Part shown: positions 34,901 to 44,852 of the stretch, piece by piece
Layout of the letters: each line of letters begins with the position of its first letter
Position numbering within the stretch: position 1 is the stretch's first letter
Source: Caenorhabditis elegans
Lineage: Eukaryota > Nematoda > Chromadorea > Rhabditida > Rhabditidae
NCBI RefSeq assembly: GCF_000002985.6
Contig: NC_003284.9
Coordinates: forward strand, 11,904,001 to 11,968,000
Direction of reading: 5' to 3'
Length of the DNA stretch: 64,000 bases
Made by a program: the position numbers and the translations under genes
The notes under the pieces: model-generated
Databases searched by the model: none
The model's input: only the letters and a program-made list of their open reading frames with translations
What the model was told of the DNA's origin: nothing

Positions 34901-35659
34901 GTGGAATGGGACAAGTCCACTGTAGAACGGCAGAAAAAGGAATAAAAGATTCTGATAAATAATCTGTTTATATACTGTTTGCGAAATGAGCGTGATTTCA
35001 AAAGTTGATTTCTAAGTATGAATCATCGAATTTGTTATGGGACAATGATAATTTAAAATGTCATCGTGTGCAACAAAAATTTATTGGATATATTATTCAA
35101 ATCTGAAAATTGGACAAACCGAGATTAGCGAAAAATTGATTAATGAAAATAACGAAATATCAGAAGGTACCACGATATTCCAATAAATTGAGTTTTGATA
35201 ACAAGCGGTTGAACGAATTCTGTGAGAGAGACAAAAAATGATTGTAAATTAAAAAAAAAAGAGCATGAATAAAATTTGAGGACCACGATTGGAAAAATAT
35301 ATATAGAAGGATTGGAATGAAGGAAGCAACTTTCAGCTATTTCCACTTTTCCAGTGATACTCTCGACATCAGACTAATTGTTTCTGTTCATAGGATTTCA
35401 ACACCAATTGAGATCACAAATCAGGTAGAAGCTGCAAAAAATATATTGAATTGTATGTTTATTTTCTCCTGAAGCTTTGGAAAATATATTTAACTTACAG
35501 AATCGTAAATTTGCAAAATTTTTTGCTCTCTCTTTTGGTAATAATTTTATTTTTTGAAGCCGTTGTTTTTTTTAGTTGTATTTTGTTGAAATTCACCTTA
35601 CCTTAAGTAATAAACTGTTGTCAACAGAGTACATCGGTTGTCACAATACTGTTTTCTAT
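34901..35659. other. Intergenic, probable promoter of the 144-aa gene
   Basis: It separates two minus-strand genes. A TATA-like run (AATATATATAG) lies at about 35296-35306. A short open frame at 35140-35346 is not supported. Confidence 0.45.
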
Positions 35660-38051
35660 TTAGAGCACATGGTGCTGAGCCATAGGAATTTGATTTGAGA
35701 AGTCAGTCAAACTGTTTTGAGTCGATGAATGAACGATTACCGATGTGGAAGGACCATTACTTGTACCGAAACTTGTCTTCTCAATTTTTCCACGAGTAAT
35801 GTTACTAGTTTGCAGACTTGAATCATTATTCATTTTTTCATTGCCTCTTTCCTTCGAACAAAGCAGATTATGACGTTCATTGAAACTATGTGTAGTTTCT
35901 TCAGCCGTAGAGTTTTCAAAAATAAACAGGCTTCTATGTGATGCTTCTGCCGAAACAAGTGGTTGGATATCCAATTCACAACCAGCAATATTTTTTGGTT
36001 GAAATTTTTGAGTGCTCATTTCTGCGATTTTGTCTTGTTGAATGCAGGATGTACAAGACTGGTTAAGCATGGCGTTTGAGGGGTTGCAAGAGCAATTGAA
36101 ACCATCTTGGGAGATACTAGATTGGCTCTTGATGATTTTTGATTGAGCGCATGATGATAATTCAATTTTCGGAGTTGCTTCAATGTTGTGTGTATTCGAG
36201 GATGAAATGTTATGGCCGTTTGAGTTTTTAGTATTTTTGACAACTTGCACGTGGAAAGGCCGTGAAGCGTCTGATGTCTTGATCTTGAATAAAAACTTAA
36301 ATTGTCTCTGACCAACTTGACATTTTGACACGTTATCAACAACTGATTCGAATGATTCGGTAGTACTTGTTTTGCGGTATTACAACACTGGTAGGGTGTT
36401 CAGGTGGCATTATGGCCGGAGAGAATATAACTTTATCTGAAAGTTTGCAATTGTTTTGTAAAAATGAAAACATGACTTACGGATAGGTTTCGCTACTGAT
36501 GCACTATTTGAATTTTGATGCCCTTCTTTCTCAAAATCGATTCCGATGATGTTAGCATTTGAAGTACCACTGTCGGTATCACCCCGTCCCTATTAAAGAT
36601 TGTAATGTTGTTAAATTGTATTATCAAGTATGAATGTGTTTTTTTTTCAGAATAAGACCTGTTTTTAATTTTCAGATCTTATAAAATCTCTCTATAACAA
36701 GCCGTGTCTCGGATTACATAACTTGTTTATTTTTCTAAGAATGTCAGATTTTCTTTGTAACCGTTATTGTCTTTTATTCAAATATTAGATTGATCAGATT
36801 GTTAAACTATTTATGAGCAGCAAACGTTCAAAACGCAATTTTTATCTAGTTTGTTAGTGCAACATATTATAGAAATTTATTTTGCAGAAACTAATCTAAT
36901 AATCCAAGTTGAATTAATGACTTTTTCATAGCTCTATGTGAGAAGACTACACGCGTATTGTGCAAAAAATAAATGTCTAACTTTGCGTTTGATTTTCAGA
37001 ATTCATATATTCCTAAAAATATTCAAAAATAATAAATATAACTAGTTCAACAACTTTGTCACGATTGTTAAAATGGACAATGCAGTTAAAGAGGAAAGAA
37101 AACCAAAAACGTCAGAAACTTTCAAACTATAAGCATAAAACAAGTGTGCCAAAACTTTTTAATAAAATTCTTATTTCAAAAAAAAACATACAGTGCTGGC
37201 CAAAAAGATATCCACTTTTAGTTTTTTTTGATGATTTCGCTACTTTTTCAAATAAGTATAACTCCAAAGCATAATAAAAATTCACTTACAGTACTATTTT
37301 GTTTTTTCTCTTCATCTGATCCTAAAGTTACGTTGATTTCTTCGCTGGCAAAAGTAGACATGTCTTCGTTTGTGTCCATTGCTGAACAATCTATCTTGTG
37401 AAAAATATTTTTACAGTTGAGTTTACCATCGGAAGCGTCAATATGCAAATCCTTGGATGCTTGAAATAAGGGCTCCACAGTGGTCTCGCTCATATTTTGG
37501 CTGTAAGTTCCCACGATTGGAAGGCTTTCCTGATTTGACAACTCATTGCTTCTTGTATTTGGACCCTGACGATGTTCCTGAATGAATCCCATATACCTAG
37601 CTAAAAAGATCTTGCAATTCATTCACTCTCTACTACAAAATTGTATGAAGAAGAAATTAACTAATGGCGAAGTTTTGTTACTAAATCACACCGAAATAGT
37701 CATACCCTAAAATTCAGTAAGTGACGAATAAAACTTGCAGCAATGGCAAATTTTTTTCTCCTTATGTGGTCTATAGAAATTATAAAAACCAATAAGGTAA
37801 CTCACTTTATATAGATTTTCTGGTTTATTTGTAACGATTTGTCTGGTTGGCACCTTTCTCTTGAGTTTCTTTGCACATTTTGATACTTTGGATTGCTTCC
37901 TGAGTCGACGCTCTTTTAATTGCGATTTTCTCATTTTCTCACTAATTTTAGTGACAGATAAAAATCCGCTCCCTAGCTTTGGATTGTAACTGGGATCGTA
38001 CGAGTCGTCGGATGATTCATCTGATTGTGAGTCTAAGAATTCAGGGTCCAT
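35660..38051 (-). CDS. Large unknown Ser/Asn-rich protein with acidic then basic N-terminus
   Basis: Exons (minus strand): 37806-38051, about 37290-37600, 36481-36589, 36389-36436 and 35660-36342. The last four are phase-consistent (0, 1, 1) with a clean 46-base intron between the last two. The 37806 donor is phase 0 but the next exon needs phase 1 or 2, so a mini-exon or other donor is missing. These may even be two genes. The ATG is preceded by TTTTTCAG. The N-terminus is acidic (SQSDESSDDSYDP), then strongly basic (KERRLRKQSKVSKCAKKLKRK), a likely nuclear signal. The last exon is Ser/Asn/Gln-rich with a Cys cluster (FNCSCNPSNA, SCTSCIQQ). Total is roughly 460 residues. No domain is recognised; a nuclear role is inference. 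A Tc1-type end sits in the 36590-37289 intron. Confidence 0.55.
37189..37225 (+). mobile_element. Solo Tc1-type terminal inverted repeat
   Basis: A TA, then CAGTGCTGGCCAAAAAG and ATATCCACTTTT, matches the Tc1 transposon end as I recall it for about 35 bases. It then diverges (AGTTTTTTTTGATG). No transposase and no opposite end is present within the window. It lies inside an intron of the minus-strand gene 35660-38051. It is either a Tc1 fragment or a short internally deleted relative. Confidence 0.75.
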
Positions 38052-40603
38052 GATTAACTGAAAAAGAAACATTTAGATCAAGGAACAACAAAACAGGACG
38101 GAAATAAGCTAAGAGAATGGGCACAGATGCAAAATCATGTTTTGATTCATAAACCACGTGGTTCATGTGGTTCATACGGAAAAGTTAGAATACGGCGATG
38201 TAGCGCATACATACATCTGAATGTGTTGCGAAGATATATAGAAAGCTAATTAATGCTTTTTTAGTTGCTATGGGAGACACGTGTGAAGTTGCGAAGGTGA
38301 ATAGCAAAACCGAGGTAGCCGAGATCTTAAAGGTGGAATAACGGTTTGGGGGTATTTTACGTTTATATACTCAACATAAGCTCGAATCATAAAATCAGAA
38401 ATGCAATTTAACCACTCCGAAACCAGACTTTCGGTGGTTTCGCAGAAACTACTTTCGAATAGACTGTGGGCAAATCGGTTCTGAACGTCAAGTCATAAAA
38501 TGTAAAGAATTAATCAAAATAGAGAAAATAGAGAAACAATTCAGGCACAGCAAAAGGAAGGTCCACGCTGGCCAGAAAAATAAAAAAAATGGATAAGAAA
38601 TTGAAATATAGGGAGAAAAAAAAACAAAAATAAGGAAACTAGCTAAAAAAAATCCAAGGTGTAAAATTCAAAAGAACAAAAATTTAAGTTACGAAATGGA
38701 TAATTGAGATTCATTAGTGGATTTGACGCATAGAGGGTACACTTATTGCAAAAGTGTACAAATATAATTGATGTTTTCATACTTGATAGGGGAGACACGT
38801 GAGGAGGAGTTAATGAGTTGCGACGTCAACAAATGAAAATCTACCAAAATTGCAAAAATAAACGTCAGGGGTGTTAACTTTGCTCCTATTGTGAGAGTCA
38901 TGTGTGAAATCAAAAGATTATTAATGACGTTTTTAACAATTGATATATTACGTGAAACAAGTTTTTCTAGAACGCGTATGTGAAAAACCTCGAAATATAA
39001 TTTTTTCAGATGCATAATCAAACTCATTGTGAGCTTTCAAAAATAGTGAGATGTGCCGTTATTATGTTTCTGAACAATTCATACTTTATGTTGAAAAATT
39101 GTCAGTTGGAACTGGTTGAACATTTTTTTGGGCGTGCCAAAACAGTGTTACCCAAAATTCTAATGCCAACAACTTGAAACATGTTTGTAAAATTTGTAGA
39201 GAAACAATTTTATAGTGGATTGAAGTGGGACAACTGGGGGGTTGTCTTGTGAGTCAATGCAATTTTTTATTGTCATAAAAGCGTTAAATAAGTTTGATTT
39301 ATGCAAAAAATATGTTCGCAGTTTTGTATCAGACACATTTGTTTTAGAACAATAGTTTTCAAGTAACATTATATTATTATCAAAAAATAACAATCGCACA
39401 GACCACGTGGCTTTTGTTTTTTATTTCTTTTTTATTTACGCTCCTCCCACGTCTGACCTTTAGTTCAGTTTTTAAATTATCTTTGAAAATAAAGTTGTGG
39501 GAAGAGCGTAAATAAAAAAGAAATAAAAAACAAAAGCCACGTGGCCTGTGCGATTGATATTTTTTGATAATATGTGGTTTATTTTTTCATGTCTTATTGA
39601 AATGTTTATTGAACTTATCACAAGTGTTCAAAACAACGATTCACATTGAGATGTCGTTCTTTGTGATTTCGACAAATGTGAACGCATTGGTGGACTGACT
39701 ATGACACCTAACACAACGAGAATGGCCAAACATGATATTGCAAATTTTTACAGTTTGTGATTCAGTTTTATTTTTTTTTTGTTGGATGAATTGAAAATTT
39801 AGTATTCTTTTTTCCCTTTTTTCCAAGTAAGTGGCAGTAAAAAAATTTTACGGGGATGCAGAATTGAATTGGAACCTGTTCAATATGCGTACCACAAAAT
39901 ATCACAACATTTTCAAAATTGAAAAACTAATACCTGATTTTTTTTATTTTTAGATTTGCTAGGAATCATGATTTCTGAGCCTAGAAATGAAAAAGTTTCG
40001 GAAAAATTATTTGTGTGAATAAATTTTCGGAACAATTATTCATTTCAAAAATAAATTCATTAACAGCATTTGGGGAACAGCAACTACATGATTACCATCA
40101 CATGTGGTGTCAGATTTTTGTAGATCAAGCCGTAATCCTATATCCACATGGCACCGCCCTTGCTTGTTTCCTGCAAAGTGCTAGCTGACACTAAAACTGT
40201 AATTTTCAAATGTTTTTACTTGCATGAAGGGAATGTTCGTTTGCAAATTGCATGAACACAATCAATATTAGAGTGGTAGCACATTTTGAAGCTTTTTAAC
40301 AATACAGATTTATATTTGAGACAATTATGACACGAAGTTTTGCTGTCATACTTTTAAAAAAAGTGTAGCTTTTCATTGGATAGTTTGAAGACTGACATAA
40401 CCCAACATGACGATTTAAAAAATGCATAATGAGGATAAAAAATTTGAAAACATTGAAAGAGAAATGGGCATAATCCCGAAGAAAAGATCGGTCAATAAGA
40501 GAAGGTACATTTCTGTGGCAAAAAGCGTAGGGAACATGAATGATTTTGGTGAGGTGAATTTTGTTTGGCAACGGTTGCAATACACATTAAGCTATTAATA
40601 AAA
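38052..40603. other. Intergenic, 3' flank of nfya-1
   Basis: No supported gene. It contains the large hairpin at 39376-39572 (listed) and AT-rich DNA. A CCACGTGGTTCATGTGGTTCAT-like stretch is near 38155. Minus-strand open frames at 38743-39027, 39160-39399 and 40296-40580 lack splice and codon support. Confidence 0.45.
39376..39572. repeat. Large hairpin: about 74-base inverted arms
   Basis: The left arm (39376-39449: TTATCAAAAAATA, CAATCGCACAG, CCACGTGGCTTTTG, TTATTTACGCTC, CCCAC) is mirrored as its reverse complement at about 39498-39572. There are only a few differences (A/G in GACCACGTGG, one small gap). The spacer is about 48 bases. It is an intact palindromic element, probably a MITE, with no coding capacity. 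Each arm contains a CCACGTGG palindrome (an E-box type site). Confidence 0.85.
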
Positions 40604-42428
40604 TTAGAGATTCGTGAAACTTTGTCCATCACTTCCAGTTAAATCGACGCCATTGTCATGATTGTTGTGGTAATTCACATTACCATCCGGCGCGATATAT
40701 TGGACGTGGTCGTGATATTGGTCGTAGGTAGACATGGGTTGCTGATGCTCGATATAATCCGTTTGATGATCCATGCCATTATTGATGTATCCAGTCGACG
40801 TCGACGGCATCGATGAATTGACTATCCCGCCCTTTGGTCTGAAATATTCACACATATTGAAAAATGAAACAATTTTAAATAAGAAAAACTAACTGAATTT
40901 CAACTGGCGATGGGAGAACTATTGAGGACGAATCAGAAGTTTCTTCACCAGGTAAGCGGTTCCGGCGTTTCAATTTTCTGGGAGACGTTGTACTGCTGAC
41001 CATTGATGACGATTCGGCTGCTGGAAAGTAAAAACAATTAAACATTCAAGTTCAAAACATCTTTCCACTAATACAATTTTTTGAAAATCTGCTTACTTTT
41101 CGTATTGTCAAAACGCCCATCAAGCCCTCTCTTGCGTTTTAGTGCATGAAGATGACGACTTTCGTGGAGATACTTCTGGCGAGCAAGTGGGAGCCGTCCA
41201 CTGGCTTCAAGCTGTTGCCTCATCTCACGTCTTCGCATAATTCTGTTGAACTGCTTCGGATTGACCAGCATGGGTTGTTGCACTTTTGGACCAATCATTT
41301 CTACATTGGGTACTGTTCCGTTTGCTGAAAAAAGGTATTATTCATTGGAACCGTTTAAAATAATTTTATTGCCGATGCAGTTTTGCGGAATATATTTTTC
41401 TGGGTGTAAATTTAAATTATCCCGTGAAAAGAAAAAAAATATCTGACTTACGGAAAGATAGTACTGGTAGTTCATCCCTGGGCCGAGCATTGTTAAAAAG
41501 ATTTGAATCCATTTCCAACGTTTTTGGAAGCATTGCCTGAAACTCTATGTTTGTAGGAGATATTTTCACAATTTATAATCAACCTTCACATCTTCTTCCG
41601 TTGCATCCATTGGCATTGGAACCAAAAGCGTCCTAGGTATTCCGTCGAGCACCCATGAATATTGAAACAGCTGAAAACAGATTTAAATTGACTTTAGATC
41701 TACATACAAATGTAAAACTCCCTAACCTTGCAGTTTGGCGGCAGTTCTATTGTCGTCGGAACTTTTGACTGATTAATCTCATTGATTTTTCCAGAATCTG
41801 AATAGATAAGTATGTTTACAGTGTAGACTTTACACACATATCAAAAATTTACCATACCTAACAACTCTAGTTGCTCCCTTGCTTTCTGTCCATTCTCGGG
41901 TTCATTGGGTTTAAAAGATATTGCATGCGTGAATACGGGCTCAGACTCGTCTGTAAATAAAAATTTTGAAATTATATACTTAGCTTCACTCACTTGGACT
42001 GTAAAATGAGGTAGTCGTAGATGCCACCGATGTGCTTGGTTCATTATATTGGATATAACTGCCGTTCTGTGGTTGTGATTGAGAAACCGGAGCTGGGCCA
42101 AATGCTTGTTCAATTCGTTGTTGTTGTGAAGGTGTAACATGGGACGATCTATGGAATTGTGGGGCTCGAGCTGTAGAAACGCTAGCTGGAGTATATTGAG
42201 AGGGTGTAGTTTGAGTAGGCGTTGTTTGTGAAACTGATGCTTGATGAGTTTGAGATCTTACAACTGGAGGTTGGTGGCATTGTGTTTGAACGTTCGGCGA
42301 AGAAGTAGCTGGAGGTGAGGGGTTCTGAAATCAAGATAGGGTTAGTTTTATCTTTGAGATTACATCGAAAAAAGATTCATAAATACCATCAGAGTTTTAG
42401 CAACATTTGTTTCTCCATTAAATGACAT
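40604..42428 (-). CDS. nfya-1: NF-YA, CCAAT-binding factor subunit A, 432 aa
   Basis: Exons (minus strand): 42387-42428, 41994-42324, 41858-41950, 41727-41797, 41584-41670, 41452-41536, 41097-41324, 40894-41020 and 40604-40838. The total is 1299 nt and all phases agree. NF-YA is the sequence-specific subunit of the NF-Y trimer, which binds CCAAT boxes in the nucleus. The core (about 246-309) is plain. The subunit-contact helix is QQPMLVNPKQFNRIMRRR, then a linker (EASGRLP), then the DNA-contact part ARQKYLHESRHLHALKRKRG and DGRF. The His/Arg pattern is kept, with HLHAL where most animals have HRHAM. The N-terminal region is Gln/Pro/Thr-rich, as in NF-YA activation domains; a basic KLKRRNR patch follows the core. 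An alternative first exon lies at 42611-42802. The symbol rests on NF-YA identity plus the lsd-1 neighbour. Confidence 0.93.
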
Positions 42429-42610
42429 CTCATTGTATTTTTAATTTTACTGTGTAACTCATCTCCTACTTTTTGTCAACATTTCAACATTTCTTGATAC
42501 TTTTTCATCGACGGAAAGGGACGAGTTTAGTTCATTTGGCAGGAAAAATTAAAATTACTTTTCAAATTATTATGCCAGATTTAAGTTGAGAAAAAAAAAA
42601 CTAATCTTAC

Positions 42611-42802
42611 CACGTCTTTCACGAAACGCGGTCCTGGTAGTGGAACGGGACGTCTTATGGGAAGTTCTTTGGGTGTAGTATCCAGTGAAGTCCCGATTTT
42701 GGATGCCTTCTCGAATCGGAAAACTGTAGGCGGAATTGGTCGCTTTGCCGGAGCTTGAACTGGAGTGGGGCGCTGCACGTCGCCCCTCGACGCTCCATTC
42801 AT
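42611..42802 (-). CDS. nfya-1: Probable alternative first exon of nfya-1, 64 aa
   Basis: An ATG at 42802 follows a CATTTTCAG acceptor by about 33 bases and opens 64 codons to a good donor (GTAAGATT at 42610). The exon ends in phase 0, and nfya-1 exon 2 (from 42324) begins in phase 0. It can therefore replace the short 14-codon first exon and give a protein of about 482 residues. The peptide is Pro/Arg-rich (PTPVQAPAKRPIPP, ELPIRRPVPLPGP). Joining to other downstream acceptors gives an immediate stop. It could also be a separate small gene. Confidence 0.6.
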
Positions 42803-43781
42803 TTTGTCTTGTTTTTTGATGATTGGATTTACCTGAAAATGAAAAATGATTAATCAATAATGAAACATTCCGTGTTTGAGGCTATTTGAGCTTTATATGG
42901 TTTTCCGATAAAACGGTGAAAATTGACAAAGTTATGGTAAAACATTATTTTCGTTAAATCAAAACGTCTAAATAAAACTTTCATTCAATAAATGTTAAAT
43001 TCTCAGAAAATCAGAATAATTGAAAAGTTTTCTCGAAAAAAAAGATGAGAGAAAGTAAGAAAGGTTTTTATAATTTTGAAGTAGTGAATTCTAACGGTGG
43101 AAAAAAACTTCATGACTTAAAAGTTTACATTTTAAACTTTTAGTGTCTCTCAAAGTTCAAAAACTATTTCTGCAGAAAAAAAATGGCAAAACTAGTATGC
43201 AAAAATGTCTCGTAGTATCGAACCCTAGTAGCAACGACTGCAATCACCGAGACGACCAAATGCACCAATGCGCACTATTTTACGACAAATTCCCCTTCAC
43301 GTACACGCTCAATGTTCGTATCGATTTGTGTTGACCAGAGAGGAGAGGGAGAAGAGAGAATGTAGTGACCGCAACGCGCACGTACGCACCCCAAGGTTGT
43401 TCTTCACGACGATGAATATGCATCCAACAACCAATTGATTTAGGAAGTGTCTGATGATAACGTCCCGAATGGATCATTGCGATTAGCAAGAAGTTTTTAA
43501 TTATTACAAGTGATTTTTTCCACTCGCTTTTCAGGAATTTTACACATTTCTACAACATCGCTAACAATAATGCAAATGTTTCTTTGATGGCCAATTGTAA
43601 GGAGCTTCAAATTTGATCATTTTGACTTCACAATCAGATCAGAGAAGCAATTTATTTCCATTTGGGAGTACAAATCGATGTATGCATGTACATCAAAATA
43701 ATATTCTCATGGAGGAACCCTGAAAAAACCGAAATTGATTGAAAATTTTTCAAATTCCTCCACAGAAAAAAAGGGAATAAG
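42803..43781. other. Upstream region of nfya-1
   Basis: Promoter DNA for nfya-1 is expected here. A purine run (GAGAGGAGAGGGAGAAGAGAG) lies near 43336. GC-rich CGCAACGCGCACGTACGCACC lies near 43370. The short plus- and minus-strand open frames are not supported. Confidence 0.45.
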
Positions 43782-44520
43782 CTAAAATAATTGAAACGGA
43801 TAAGCTATCATTTTCCTGGTTTTGGAGTTAAAATCAACAAGAGCATTTGTGCAATCTTGCAATTTCTGGACATCTGTAACATACAGGAGACTTCCACTAG
43901 CTGCCGAACTTAGCATTGATTCCTTCGTATCCCGACTTAACTTCAAAATTTTTTTCTGTGCACTTCTTTGCCAAAGTTCATGTGACTTGAAGCTATACAA
44001 ACCTAAAATGGATAGCATTATGCTTGAAAAGACCCTAATTGCTGATTAATTATGTATTGAGGTATTACGAGAAAAATAACAGTAGTTCGTCGCTGACAAT
44101 GAAATAACGTTACACAAATTTTATTTCAACTTTTAAGATCAGATTTAAGAAGATCCCAACACATAATTTATAGCATTGGGGTTCATTCTGAAACTTCTAA
44201 ACAAAATAGACAATACATGATATATTGTTCAATAAAATTATTGTATTAATTTATTAAAGATTTCCAATCAAATACACCTGGCATTTCATTTTGTTTGGTT
44301 CCATTGTTTTTTACAACCGCAAAAAAAGAAGGAAAACAACCAAGTCCGCAAACATCTCAGTGACTGAATGCACAGACGGCGCAACGTTTGACGACAGATT
44401 AGTGTTTTGAACTGGTCCCGTACAGTCCTCAAGACTCTGTTTCTCATTTCCTAGTGTGCACAGAGCCGCGACGCAACCGCGCACGCTGCACACCATCTGC
44501 CGTTTTCCGAAAATGGTCAT
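43782..44520 (-). CDS. Possible two-exon small gene, about 105 aa
   Basis: Model (minus strand): exon 44424-44520 (ATG just after TTAAGTTACAG), donor CT/GTACGG, then exon 43782-44002 after CCATTTTAG. Phase 1 is kept, total 318 nt with TAG. The second exon reads well as protein: helical, with KKILKLSRDTKESML and a following LLYVTDVQKLQDC. The first is Cys-rich (MVCSVRGCVAALC) and is the less certain part. It stays open to 44311 if the donor is not used, giving a 69-codon peptide. I recognise no family. The orientation, same as nfya-1 and divergent from lsd-1, is plausible. Confidence 0.35.
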
Positions 44521-44852
44521 CTGTAACTTAAATATTCTAGGTGTTTTCTCACAATGTCTTTGGTTTATAAATTTTTTTTGAATTGTTTAAAATTCCATTA
44601 CGTTATGTGAAAAAATAACAAGTTGGTTTTTTCTTTCATGTTTTTAATATTCTATGTTAAGTTTTACATTTTCGATAATAAAAAAAATTACCTAATTATT
44701 AAATATTAATAGAATTAAAAATAATGAAAATTTTTAAAAAATTTAAAAGTAATCTACTTTTTGAACAAATACAAAATTTTCCGCTCAATTATAAATAAAG
44801 TTGATTTTCCGAATTGTATCTATACTGAATTCTTTGTTTTCCAGATTTGTAC
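44521..44852. other. Upstream region of lsd-1
   Basis: Very AT-rich DNA. A TTTTCCAG acceptor ends at 44844, 8 bases before the lsd-1 ATG, and probably takes the spliced leader. No other feature is seen. Confidence 0.5.
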
